A stretch of 64,000 nt of DNA from Phialocephala subalpina. Its lineage: Eukaryota > Ascomycota > Leotiomycetes > Helotiales > Mollisiaceae. The notes beneath the pieces are model-generated. The model made no database searches. It was given only the letters and a program-made list of their open reading frames with translations, and was not told the DNA's origin. A program made the translations under genes and the position numbers. The DNA lies in contig FJOG01000018.1 in assembly GCA_900073065.1 (NCBI GenBank), forward strand, positions 1,066,044-1,130,043, in the 5' to 3' direction. Positions 47,033-57,595 of the stretch are shown here, in pieces; positions within the stretch are counted from its first letter, which is position 1, and each line of letters begins with the position of its first letter.

Positions 47033-47459
47033 GCTCATTAGAGAATCCAATATTGGATTATGGCATTAATTAGAGAATAGGAGTAGAGTTGTCGCAAGTA
47101 TAATCCTTGAGACGAAGTATACACTCGCTCCGTCTAAGGCATCGGTTGCGAGTGCCGGAGATAAGGTAAGGATTAAAGAAATTTCTGCATCGAATGTATA
47201 ATCGTCCACCTTAAGCTACACTAGACTTCCGCACCCTCCGCAACTCACCAGGTTCCTGCTCCTTCCCAATTTGTAACCAAGTGTTGGTTATCTACTAGAC
47301 AAGCAGCTGATGTCGAGGGATTTTCTACAAGTACTCTCGAATTCTCGTCCTTAATGGCGAAATACCCACACTCAGTGCGAGGCTCATCAATACAAACCTC
47401 ACACTAAGATTATTTCTCGGCCGAGCTCTCTCTTCGACAGTTATAAGAATCACTTCATC
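47033..47459. other. Intergenic, upstream of the peptide gene
   Basis: No TATA consensus near the ATG; nothing else recognised. Confidence 0.4.
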
Positions 47460-47709
47460 ATGCCTCCTCAGGGACCTCAAGTCAAAAACCTCGGGGTGTT
47501 CGTACTTTTATTCGCTGCCTTGGCTTCGCTCGCTGGAGCAAGTCCTCTTCCACATCCATCCGATGAAACTGCAGTCGTCGAGACGAGTGATTGCTCAGAA
47601 GTTAGGTACGGTTTTCATTTCACCCTCGTCATCAAATCAGTGATACTGACAATAATATAGCAAGAGAGAGCTGATGTATCGCTGCAACCATGGCGGATGC
47701 CTCTGCTGA
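47460..47709 (+). CDS. Secreted precursor of a possible Kex2-released Cys-rich peptide, 64 aa
   Basis: Exon 1 is 47460-47605, exon 2 is 47661-47709; 195 nt in frame. The 55-nt intron has donor GTACGG, branch ACTGAC 10 nt from the acceptor, and acceptor ATAG. The product has a signal peptide (hydrophobic core LGVFVLLFAALASLAG, likely cut near GAS-P). An acidic 20-aa pro-region follows (SDETAVVETSDCSEVS), then KR at residues 50-51 and a 13-aa C-terminal peptide ELMYRCNHGGCLC with three Cys. That layout (signal, acidic pro-region, dibasic site, short Cys peptide) is typical of Kex2-processed peptides. I know no matching family. It is not an alpha-pheromone precursor, as those repeat the peptide. 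Confidence 0.55.
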
Positions 47710-48167
47710 ACACATATCGCTACAGCCACACCAGATGTCTCTATTGGATGCAGTTGGATAGCTGGTTAGCTGGTTAGGAAAATACGAGATTGGAGAGATG
47801 CCAAACGTTGTTTCGTGTTATTGTCTGAAGTTCTTTCAGAGCCACACTCCTTTGTATTCAGAGCTCTTGCTCTTAAAACTAGGGTTGATCAATTTACTTT
47901 TGGTCTCTTAACTCCCAGTCGGTGACATATCCAGTCTCCCTCACGGAAATATAATACGATACCCCACCGATCCGGATGTGACAGTTACCTGCGGATAGGG
48001 CAGGAGTTCGATGCCGAAGAAAGAGATGATTCCATTTAATGCTGAGAGGAAAGGATAGCAGATGACGGACGGGAATACAATACCGGCTCGACCGATAACC
48101 CGCCATGAGCCGTGGGTAGAAACTACCAAATCGCCCTTATGAGCGACAACCATGAGCACCTTTTATA
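47710..48167. other. Intergenic, no supported gene
   Basis: A minus-strand hydrophobic open frame (about 47941-48153, ATG 48153) has no similarity, and its TATA-like sequence is too close to the ATG. I do not annotate it as a gene. Confidence 0.35.
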
Positions 48168-48239
48168 TACTGGGCGGTACGTGTATACTCAGTGGTGCGT
48201 GTGTACTGGGTAGAGCATATGCACTCAATGGTACATGTG
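48168..48239. repeat. 18-bp tandem repeat, four copies
   Basis: Four consecutive 18-bp units, TACTGGGCGGTACGTGTA (48168), TACTCAGTGGTGCGTGTG (48186), TACTGGGTAGAGCATATG (48204) and CACTCAATGGTACATGTG (48222). They are diverged but exactly in register. Confidence 0.75.
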
Positions 48240-48282
48240 CATTATACAATGTTTTTTTCCCCAAATAAAGTGATTTCTTAAA

Positions 48283-48338
48283 TTAGTAGTTGAGTGGGTG
48301 ACCATCAGCGAATACCCACTATCGTATGTTTTTTTTTT
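48283..48338 (+). pseudogene. 5S rRNA 3' fragment (truncated 5S pseudogene)
   Basis: TTAGTAGTTGAGTGGGTGAC, then CATCAGCGAATACCCACTATCGTATG and a T10 run, match the 3' half of fungal 5S rRNA (consensus TTAGTAGTTGGGTSGGTGACGACCAGCGAAT...TGTATGTTTT) including the Pol III T-run terminator. The 5' half, with the box A/IE promoter, is absent: upstream is the unrelated T-rich sequence after the 18-bp repeat. Confidence 0.75.
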
Positions 48339-48901
48339 GACATATTTTTGGTGTTTGGTGCTGTGGTCAGGGACGAGTTTTCTGATGTCCAGCTTGGCTT
48401 ATGTAAGCGACGACGATGTTGACGGCGCGAGCTCCTCTACCGTACAACATCTATTTTTGCAGACAGCTTTTACTCAACAACCAATTGGAGTCTGCGAACT
48501 TTGATGAAAGGAGCTACACTGACGCCGAAATGGAAGTACGAATCGGCAAACCTGCCTCATCTCGACCATGGAGTCAATTCCGCGTCACTACCCCGCGTCT
48601 CGACACCAATGGAGCTTAAACCCCAGATCATCACCAAGGTCAAAAAGATGGCCCGAACTGGCAGCTTCTGGCGGATCCTACGCCGACGTTTTCCCCGGAA
48701 ATAGACACGTACAGCTTTTCCGTACCGTGGTCTGGACGGGACTTGATCAACAACATGCCACTCGACGGCTCCCTTTTCGCCGACGAAATGGAGTGACCCC
48801 TCACTTCACCAGCTTGGCTGGGTATGGTATAAGAGACGATGTACCTACATCTGCTGGAGTGTGCTATACATACTAAACCAATTGCAAGATAATAACAGAC
48901 A
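48339..48901. other. Promoter region of the alcohol dehydrogenase gene
   Basis: Several overlapping open frames without similarity; no supported element. Confidence 0.4.
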
Positions 48902-50425
48902 ATGAGAGCAGCACGATACTACGGAATCGAGGATATCAGAGTTGAGGAGATCCCAGAGCCAGTCTGCCAGGAGGGTCAATTGAAGATTCGACCTGCCTTT
49001 GTTGGAATCTGCGGGACAGGTACCCACATTCTCATCCTCAAATTCTTCAAGAGACTTTCGGGCACTGAACTGACATTCACCAGATCTCCACGAATATCTC
49101 GGCGGACCGACATGTAAGTGCCAATTTCTCGGAGAATTATTCCCTTTTTCAGCATGTCTCTGGAGTGCATTGCTCCAATACACTCCGGCTGTGCTCCAGA
49201 CGCACTCCTGAGACATACATTTTTACTCCCGAGACGCACAAAAGAAGTTAGCTGACTCCGAGATCTTGACAAACAGTTGCCCCAGTCAAACCACATCCCG
49301 TCACGAAAGAAACCCTTCCGGTAACATTCGGACACGAATTCTCCGGCACAGTCCTCGAAGTCGGAAAAGGCGTCACAGCTTTCAAGCCAGGGCAGCACGT
49401 CTCGATCCAACCGACAATCTACGACGGAACTTGTGGTGCCTGCAAGCACAACTTCGAGAATGTATGTTACAACGGCGGATTCGTAGGACTATCAGGATGG
49501 GGCGGAGGACTGAGTGACGCAGTAACGGTTCCGGCTTCTTACTGCCTCCCATTACCGGACAACATACCCCTCGATGTGGCGGCGCTGGTCGAGCCTCTTG
49601 CTGTTGGCTGGCATGCCGTCAGACAATCTCCTCTCAAGCAAGACGACAACATCTTGATTCTGGGAGGAGGACCAATCGGTATAGCAGTCATACAAGCGCT
49701 TCGAGCACGAAGCTGTGGCCAGATAATCGTCAGCGAGTTATCTGCCTCTCGCCAACGATTCGCCAAACAATTCGGCGCAGACACGATCCTAGATCCGCGG
49801 AAGGTCAATGTGGTAAAGGAAGTACAGAACCTCACCGGCGGTGAGGGAGTGGATATCGTGTTCGATTGTGCGGGAGTGGCGGTTGGTTTGGAGGCTGCCT
49901 GCAAGGCTATCAAAGTAAAGGGTACTGTAGTCAACGTCGCTATTGTGAGTCACCCCGTCATCTCCCGTCCTGTGCGACATTCGGAAGAGCAGAAAGTCTG
50001 GATTTCCCGAGGACATTCACCGAGGCAGAATGTCGCTTGTACATGGGTACATTCAGCTAATTTTTTGGATAGTGGGAAAAAGCCGTTCCATTTCAGCCCA
50101 ACGATCTAGTGTTCCGCGAAGGGAGGTATATCGCATGCTTAGGTTACGTCCAACAAGATTTCAAAGATGTTATCGAAGCTATTTCATCCGGTAAAATCAT
50201 ATTTACTTTTGCCTTTTATTCACCCTGAGAATTTCCCGAGATTTAGCTCAGGGGCAACTGCTGCCCGAAAGTCCCCACCACTGCCTGACTGACAATCTGA
50301 CAGGGAAAATGTCACCGGGAGCAATGATCACCAGCAAAATTTCGCTCGAGAATGTGGTTGAAGATGGGATCAAGGAGTTGATCAAGAATAAGGAGAAACA
50401 TGTTAAGGTTTTGGTGCAGATATAA
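48902..50425 (+). CDS. Zinc-dependent alcohol dehydrogenase (butanediol dehydrogenase-like), 351 aa
   Basis: Five exons give 1056 nt: 48902-49019, 49084-49113, 49277-49944, 50073-50190 and 50304-50425. Start MRAARYYGIEDIRVEEIPEP. The catalytic zinc site is formed by GICGTDLHEYLGGP and FGHEFSG. A structural-zinc lobe CGACKHNFENVC is shorter than usual, with three Cys visible. NAD binding is by ILGGGPIGIAVIQAL; the C-terminal part has WEKAVPFQPNDLVFREGRY and VVEDGIKELIKNKEKHVKVL. This is the (R,R)-butanediol/polyol dehydrogenase branch of the MDR superfamily; the exact substrate is not readable. The 30-nt exon 2 is followed by the 163-nt introner-like element, whose removal joins GGPT to FAPVKPHPV in frame. 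Confidence 0.9.
49114..49276 (+). mobile_element. Introner-like element, copy A (163-nt intron)
   Basis: It occupies all of intron 2 of the dehydrogenase gene, from GTAAGT at 49114 to AAACAG at 49276. It aligns end to end without gaps to the intron at 13332-13494 of an unrelated gene, about 80% identical. Most of the differences are transitions. It carries TCTCGGAG (49127-49134) and CTCCGAGA (49256-49263) as an 8-bp inverted repeat, plus internal GGAGTGC/GCTCC and CTGGAG/CTCCAG pairs that could fold. The branch region is TTAGCTGAC. Confidence 0.87.
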
Positions 50426-50735
50426 ATTTTGTGGGTTTGGCGATGCAAGACAAGACATGCATTGCTTGTTGAGTGGGGGCTGCATGCAGATGAGGGCCAG
50501 GACTGGAACCACATGTCAGCCACACTTCAACATCAAGACAATTGAAGACATCGAATGAAGGCCAGACAATTCACTTCACATCAAGTTCGCCTCACTTTAC
50601 TTCATGTCACAAGGCATGTCATGTTAACATATATGTATGGGATAAGGAACAGAATCATTGCCATCTATCTACTCGCAAACCGAAAGACGATAGCCACCCA
50701 AATTCCCATTCCCCTCCAATCTTTCCTGAACACAT
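50426..50735. other. Convergent 3' flanks
   Basis: Between two converging genes; nothing else seen. Confidence 0.4.
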
Positions 50736-52052
50736 TCATTCCCACCTATAAACCCCATCATCATACAAAACCCTATGCCTCCTATTCCCCGGTCCTACAC
50801 TAAACCTCCTCTTCGGCATCTGCCTCTCCCTCAGCCTCATCTTGAGTGCCTCTTCCTCCTTCTCCACCATCCTCTCTCTAATCTCCCTATCCCGTTCTTC
50901 CATTCTCCTTCTGATTTCCTTTTCTTCAATCAAGGCCCTTTCGCCTGCACTCACCCCCCCAAGCCCCCCTACGCGGATCTCCTCGACGCTGAGGCGTCCT
51001 AGGGGCGCGAGAGGAAGATTGTTAGGGTCTGGACGTGACGTTGTCGTAACAACAGTCGGCTTTAGTATCCCTCTGCGAGGAGGGGAAGGTGGGAGCGGAA
51101 CCGCAGGACGGCGACGGATGTCTTCATCCTGAGCACGAATCCGTTCCTCTCGTCGACGCTCAGCTTCAAGTTTCGCGATCCGTTCTTCGCGCTCTCTATC
51201 TTTACGTTCTCGTTCTCGGTCACGTTCCCGTTCCCGTTCACGGGCTTCTCGTTCAGCGGCGGCGAGCGTACGTTCTCGGTCTCGTTTCTCCATCTCGCGG
51301 TCCATTTCCTCACGTTCGCGTTTTCGGCGCTCGATTTCTTCGACTTCTCGACGAGCGCGGGAGTCGAATGATGTATGTGATGAACTTGGGGAGTCCCATC
51401 CGAATCTCTCTCTCGAAGTTGATAGACGTCTTCTTCCGCCGACAACAGCCCCGACGGAAGGAACTCGTTGGCGACGTTCTGGTTGAGTTTCGCGAACAAC
51501 TTCTCGTTCACGGAGGATTTCTCGTTCCCGTTGCAAAGGTCGTTCATCGACTATGATAGGGCGTCCACGTTCGCGGGGAAGACCATCGATGATGAATGGT
51601 GGGCTGGCGGGAGAGTTGGGGACAGAGAAGGTTTGGTCTGTTGTTTGGGGTGGGGTGCGCGGTGTTGGTGGTGAGTCGACGATTACGATTCTTTCCTTTC
51701 GATGTTGGCGCGTTGGTCGCAATGTAGGAACCTCTCGTTTTCTCTCAGAAGGTCGTCGTCTAACTCCTCCTTCACCAATACCCCTATCATCACTCGACAC
51801 ACTCGAACTTTGGCGACGATGGACACTTCCTCCGGAACTTCGAGGAGGAGTCTGAGGAAACGACCGTCGATGAGCAGTCATCATGTACTCAGTAGTCGGC
51901 TCTCCGAACTGTATGTTCCGAACCGGGTTCTCGAGTGTTGATAGCTTGGCGCAGGGACGGGAGGGGGCGCCGTATTGGCAGATTTCTGTGTGTCGGAATT
52001 CGAGTTCTTTGCCGTCTGGGTAACGGTCTACGTAGACGTTTGTTACGCACAT
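50736..52052 (-). CDS. Conserved charged coiled-coil protein, 438 aa
   Basis: Single exon from ATG 52052 to the stop at 50736. The N-terminus MCVTNVYVDRYPDGKELEF with CQYGAPSRPC is a conserved Cys-containing motif of a fungal hypothetical family (MC..N.Y.Y.YPDG). A Ser/Pro/Arg-rich disordered segment follows, then a strongly charged Arg/Glu helix (residues about 175-340, with heptad-like RERERERD runs) and a C-terminal basic tail (MPKRRFSVGPGNRRHRVLY). No enzymatic motif is present. The plus-strand open frames over it are shadows of the biased composition. Function unknown. Confidence 0.8.
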   Translation of the reverse strand: MCVTNVYVDRYPDGKELEFRHTEICQYGAPSRPCAKLSTLENPVRNIQFGEPTTEYMMTAHRRSFPQTPPRSSGGSVHRRQSSSVSSDDRGIGEGGVRRRPSERKREVPTLRPTRQHRKERIVIVDSPPTPRTPPQTTDQTFSVPNSPASPPFIIDGLPRERGRPIIVDERPLQREREILREREVVRETQPERRQRVPSVGAVVGGRRRLSTSRERFGWDSPSSSHTSFDSRARREVEEIERRKREREEMDREMEKRDRERTLAAAEREARERERERDRERERKDREREERIAKLEAERRREERIRAQDEDIRRRPAVPLPPSPPRRGILKPTVVTTTSRPDPNNLPLAPLGRLSVEEIRVGGLGGVSAGERALIEEKEIRRRMEERDREIRERMVEKEEEALKMRLRERQMPKRRFSVGPGNRRHRVLYDDGVYRWE

Positions 52053-55000
52053 TGTGGTGGTGGTCCTGAAACGTTCAGGGACGTATGATGTTGATGTTGT
52101 GTTGGGATGTCGACTACTAGGTCGAGAAGACTGATGTATGATCGGTCTTGGTGATGTCGTGGGTATGTTGAAGTTCTCCGAGAGGGATGATCGAGGATGT
52201 TGTACTCGATTATAGTATTGTTCTCGATGAGAATGTATCGTTGCTGGTATGAAACCTTATGCAAGTGGTCCAGTTGCTGGAATGCTGTTGTGGATACCTC
52301 TTATAAAGAGGCTTAGTCGTCCAAGGGATTCGTGTCAGTCGCCGAAATCAGGGACAAATAATAGTACCACTTCTGTATCGATCCGATGGACTAGAGACAT
52401 GGAGTCGACATGTATAGCAGTTGGAGTGGGTATATATGTTGAAAAAGGGGGGTAGTACTGATCGCGAAAAGTATAGGCGTAGTCGCAAAGGCTGATTTCT
52501 CAAAAATTACGGAAAGTAATCTGAGTAACTATGCAAGGCTAGGGTTTGCAGAAACCGAATGCGATTTGCCTTCGTACTGCAATGCAAGCGCAAGTCAGGA
52601 ATGATTTGATGAGTGATAGGTAAAAGAAGAAGAGAGGAGGGCATTGGCTCGTGGGGCACGCGCAACTCTTTATATTTTCGCTGGAAACAGTCACAGTCAT
52701 TCGGCAGCAAGCATTTAGGCAGACAGTGGAAATTGGGGGCTCAAAAAATGCGCGAACCACTGTGAGCATCCTCGTAACCATGGGCACTGGCTGATTCGAG
52801 GATGGTGTGGGAGACTGACCAGTGACAGGCGAAGCATTTGCTGCGAGGCTGAGCATCAGCCACAGGAAATGCACCCTGACTTGCTACAGATGCCTGTCAG
52901 GATCACACAGCACGGCCTTGGCCCAGCGGGAAGAAGAAAGTGCGCCCACTGAAACATTTCGTTTCCTGATGTTTCTGACCGGTTTAGGCCTGGCGTTGAG
53001 ACATTCGGGTTGCGGGGGGGTGGTCGGAGAGCGAGGGCAGGAGGATGGCCGTGCCATGGCAAGGGGGAGGATTTGCCCTTTGCCCTCTCACCTCTCTTTT
53101 TGGGGGGGCCACAAGAATAGATTGCCCAGGACCCTTGATAACCGTACGGGACGGCGCGAATTCTATTTCCTTCCTCACGGACAACTGCCCAATACCAGTG
53201 GCCAGATACTGCCGTTGGGCATGATTGATCATGTTTCGCAAGAAGGAGGGTACAAGGGAAATTTGGAAGAAGCCCAAAGCTACCAACCAAACCTCTGGGA
53301 TCGAACGTTCTTGCGACAGCATGGAAGGATGTCGAATCGTCGAAGGTTTGCGACAGGCCGGTCACCTCTCTTGCATGCCCTCGCCGTCTGCAGCCCAAAG
53401 CGGCAATGCACCACTTGTCGAGGAGAACTGCAGAATTCTGCACAATCTTCGGCGACTCCACAGAAGACCCTCTCTCAGCCCTGAGAGGCGTTTCTCTGCT
53501 GCAAGTGCCACAGCTAATTTAACTAGCACGGTTCGTCTGAATGACGATGCTTTCCAATCTGCGGCCAGCGGACTCTCCCAGCGGACTGCGCGACGTTCTG
53601 CGCGGGAAGGTGGAGGGGAACCGCCAAGAGGCTGTGCAACAACCCTATGGAAATTCCCTTGCAGCAGATCAGGCTGTGCAAACAACCTCTCGATAACCCA
53701 GTATCATGAACTCTACAGCCAACAATCGAGCTTCATCTCCGCCACATGGACCTCAGTGTGTGCAGTAGTTCCCGAACGTTCCTGCGGGTTTGATCGATCT
53801 CTTGATTGTGCCATCGGAAACATCAGAACACAGCCATGAACCCGGTGACAGCTGCCAGCATTCGTCACGGACCTGCTTGGAAACCAAATCCTCCACGCAG
53901 GTACCCACCACTGGGAGATTTGAGACTCCAGGAGGATTACACGGGAGCGAGAAGATCATTTGGTAGATCAGTATACTAATAGCGCTCAGTCGCGTGTCAT
54001 CCTCAAGCTTGCGACGACTCTTGAAAGTCTCGGTGTCCGACTCCAGACCAGATGCGCCAGAACAGTGACCTTGTAGCATAAAGACAGAAGTTTGGTTCAC
54101 GACTACTTGGTGACTCGATCTTGTTTCATGCTGTCAGCAGATCCGCCTTCAAAGACCTCGATCACTCGAACATCAGGCAAGCGTCTTCCGAGATTGATGT
54201 TGGTTAAGTTGGTTGCTGGAACCTGTCAGCAGCCGGGTTCGGAGTTCTGCACCCCAGAAGAGGCCCTGGACGAGCTGGACCACCTCTCGTTTCGCACCCT
54301 CAATCTCACCAGCAGTCAGCCTCACGGGGCTGATTTTGGGGGACAGCCTTTGATGGTATGCCGACTTTTCCCCATGGGAGTCCAGATCGATATCTCACAC
54401 CCTTGTGTAGTTACCTAAGGTGCCTGATACTGGTGCGTGACCAAGATTCACGTAAATCTAGGTTGCCTCTGGTGGGTGACGTCTGATCGATGTTGGTAAT
54501 TCGTGTTTGGCGCGAATGATGTTGGTGTTGTGGTGGATGCAGGTGGTTTGCAGGTGGCGTCGTGGGGGATTTTGATGGTGGTGGTGAAGGAGGGGAGGGG
54601 AGGGGCAAGAGAGAAAAGTCGAAATCTAGGATGCCCGCCTTCTCAAGCCAAAGCTAAGCGCGGCTAGGCGCTAACCTGTTTAGCCACCCGAGTCGCATCA
54701 AGGGGAAGGCCGACCTCAACACCACTACCAAAACCAACACTCGTAATCCGAGACCTCATTGTGTGTCAAACGTTGCGAATGCGAGCGCGCGCTTCATCGA
54801 GCGCACACCTTCAAGTCTTCCGGTTTTGGTACATGTGATTTTATGTCATTTCGATGATCTATGAATATCGCGCCCTCGAAGTCCTCAGTCCTCGGCTTCT
54901 CTGAGTCATAGCCAAATGCATCATGCACGAGCAACCATCGTGCATATGGACTGCAGGAACTCTCCTTCAGTCACCCCACGATGCTGCACGCAAAGACCAA

Positions 55001-55824
55001 CGTGGGGAGACGTTTCGAACCCTCTCGTCACGTGTGTTCGTGTTCATCCAAGCGTTTTCTGGACTTCCATGTTGCTATTTTCGTCAGTACGAACGTACAA
55101 TCCCGTGTGCTTTTCTATTCCGAGACTTCGGAAAAGATTGATGTCGTGATCTCAGTGGGTTTCGTACCTGCAAGACGCAGGAGCGTCGTCTTCAAGTTGT
55201 TCAAAACCCTTTCCGCCAAGTGGCCAGATCGAGGTTGCGAAAGCAAGAAAATTGAGACATTATTTATTTTTTCAGATCCAAAACTCCGATTATCAATTGC
55301 GCCATAGGAAAGGGACCATATCTGTCACATTGATCTCCGTCCTCCTGCTCTCACAATCTACTCCCTTTGTCGGAGATTCTCCACTGAAGTTCTTCGTATC
55401 CTTTCGTACTTCAATTTACCAAAGCGCTCCCTCGTCCAAGACATAACGATGACATAGTTCGGATTCAGGTGCGAAGATCAAGCTCTGATACACAGGCTTT
55501 TTCCAACATGGGCAGCCACAGATATGGAAATTGACATGTCTCTCGGCCTCTCCATCACCATAAAATCGATTCATCTCGTTCCTTCTGCCCTCTCCTTGCC
55601 GTCTCCTTTCCGCCCGCATTCCAGTTCTTACAAACTCACATTCTTCACATTCTCATCAAGCTTTTCTCCTTCCTTGGCCCTACGCCCTTCGTACCCATCC
55701 GTCGTTCAATTCAGCTCACCGCCAAGCATACACTCATGCTGCTTCTATCTTCAACTTGGCCATGTTATAGACTTTCCTCTCCTTTTCTGCACAGTGTTCA
55801 CTTTAATCCTACCTGCCTTTCGCC
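52053..55824. other. Long gene-poor interval (3.8 kb)
   Basis: Higher in G+C between about 52800 and 53700, with overlapping open frames of up to 220 codons on both strands, none with a recognisable family or splice pattern. The frames reflect low stop density. A run of G7 is at about 53101. From 55600 the DNA becomes CT-rich, as expected for the leader of the DUF3431 gene. A Cys-containing minus frame (52539-52874) begins at GTG and lacks a convincing signal peptide. Confidence 0.4.
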
Positions 55825-57403
55825 ATGACATCCTTCCTCCGCCAAGCCCGAACCCGCTACTCAAACCTCAACCGCAACTCCCGAATCCTCCTCATTTTCT
55901 TCAGCGCCGTATTCATGCTCCTATGCTACTACAGCAGCCGAGAAATCCAATCCTACCCCGAAGAAATCATCGAACAACACGTCGTCAAATCCTCAAATGG
56001 TGTCTACAAAATCCCGAAAGGTCCGCTACCCAGCGTGAACTTGGTTGTGGCAGCTACGTCGAAAGAGGATTATTCTTGGGTGAAGGATTTGAAGGTCCCG
56101 GGGATGGTGGTGGTTCCGTATATCGCGGATAATACGAGCGCGCCGCATCATGCGGTAAAGAATAAGGGACATGAGGCGATGATGTATCATCAGTATTTTT
56201 ACGATTTCTATGATAACCTTCCTGACATATCAATCCTCATACATTCGCAACAATTGTCTTGGCATGTTGAGCAGTTGCTTGATCAAAGGTACCCTTCTTT
56301 CCCTATATGAAGGTAGGGACAGGGCTGATGGATGGGTGATACAGTATGATATTCTCAATCAACCACCTCGACCTCCGCGAAGTCCAACGCCGCCAATTCG
56401 TCAACCTGCGCGTAACATGGGGAATTGGCTGCTCGACCCTCTCCATCAACACTACCAAAGTCACCGAAGAATCAGGTAATCAACCCGAACAAAAAGAGAT
56501 GCAAGAAGCCTTTCGGGCAAATTTCAATATCTACGATATCCCGGAGATTTTGGCTACGCCTTGTTGTTCTCAGATTGCTGTTAAGAAAGAGAAGATTTTG
56601 AGTGTGCCGAAGGAGCAGTACAAGCATCACATCAATTGGTTGGAGAATACGTAAGTGTTGATCCTCGGAGCAATATCCCCTTTCCTCTTTATTGCGGGAG
56701 TCTTGAATCTCCTGAGCCTACCGGAACATTCTCCTCTCCTCTCGAGTTCTTGAAACGAGAATACTAACTCCAAGCTCTTGGATACAGACATCTCCCAGAT
56801 TCCATCTCAGGCAGGACATGGGAACACATGTGGCAATACCTCTTCATGCAAAAATCCATCGACTGCCCCCTCGAACACAAAGCCTACTGCCGCCTCTACC
56901 ACATCTGTTTCGGCGGCCGCGAACAATACGACGAATGGATAGAACTCATGCAAGGGCGCGAGAAACTCGAGCGCGAGCTTCGAAAAGTTCGAGAGGACGA
57001 AGAGAAATCCAAGGCTGATCTCTCCATCGCCCAAAAGAAACACAACGAAGAGCAGAAAAAGAAAGAAGAACAAGCGAAGAAGGATAAAAAGGAGTTTAAG
57101 AAGACGGAGTGGAAACAGGAGAAGAATGAAGCGGCGGAGAATGCAAAGAAGAAGATGAAAGAGTGGTTGGAGGAGGAATTGAAGAGTGTTAAAGAGGCGA
57201 TTAGGGTTAGGAAGGAGGTAGCGGTTGTCAGGGGGAGTGTGGAGAGTAATAGGGTGGCGGAGGGGGAGGATCTTTATGGTGATGAGATGGAGCCGGGGGT
57301 TGAGGCGAAGATTTTACCGCCGCCGACGACGACAAAGGGGGCTGGCGGCGCGGAGGGGACGGGTGTGCGAGGATCTGGGTATGGTGGTGGGGTGAGAATA
57401 TAA
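55825..57403 (+). CDS. DUF3431 type II membrane protein, 461 aa
   Basis: Exons 55825-56288, 56345-56650 and 56788-57403 give 1386 nt. An N-terminal signal anchor (ILLIFFSAVFMLLCYY, about residues 20-37) follows MTSFLRQARTRYSNLNRNSR. The DUF3431 domain is clear: VNLVVAATSKEDYSWV, NKGHEAMMYHQYFYDFYDNLP, SMIFSINHLDLREVQRRQFV, PCCSQIAVKKEKI, SGRTWEHMWQYLF, YCRLYHICFGG. The family looks glycosyltransferase-like and Golgi-facing, but no activity is proven. The last about 130 residues form an unusual Lys/Glu coiled coil (EEKSKADLSIAQKKHNEEQK) and a Gly-rich tail. This extension is longer than I expect for the family. Confidence 0.88.
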
Positions 57404-57595
57404 GTGGATATAATGTTAACGTGTACAATCATCACCTATGACGTCTGTCTATTGTAGGAGTTTCCCTCAGTTCCTTCGGGCTGCGTGCTTGTGTTCAAAA
57501 CGTTGTCAACTTTCCTTGAGCTTGTATGGTGACGACGAATCTATATCAAGTCCATCTATTACTGTATTCGTATATCTTCATCTCCCTCTCGCTCC

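Noticed and set aside
47460..47709. Alpha-factor pheromone precursor
   Set aside because: Only one C-terminal peptide after KR and no WC..GQ.C motif typical of these pheromones.
47894..48153. Minus-strand hydrophobic open frame with a TATAAAA sequence just upstream
   Set aside because: The TATA lies within about 10-15 nt of the ATG, no family resemblance, and the 3' part does not settle into one frame.
50775..51855. Several long plus-strand open frames
   Set aside because: Shadows of the Arg/Glu-biased gene at 50736-52052.
52822..53839. Overlapping frames of 200-220 codons on both strands
   Set aside because: No homology, several start with non-ATG codons, and the G+C-rich composition explains the few stops.
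54640..54720. tRNA-like D-arm on the minus strand (GCTAAACAGGTTAGC)
   Set aside because: The anticodon stem and a matching T-arm cannot be drawn; no GGTTCRANNCC box at the right distance.
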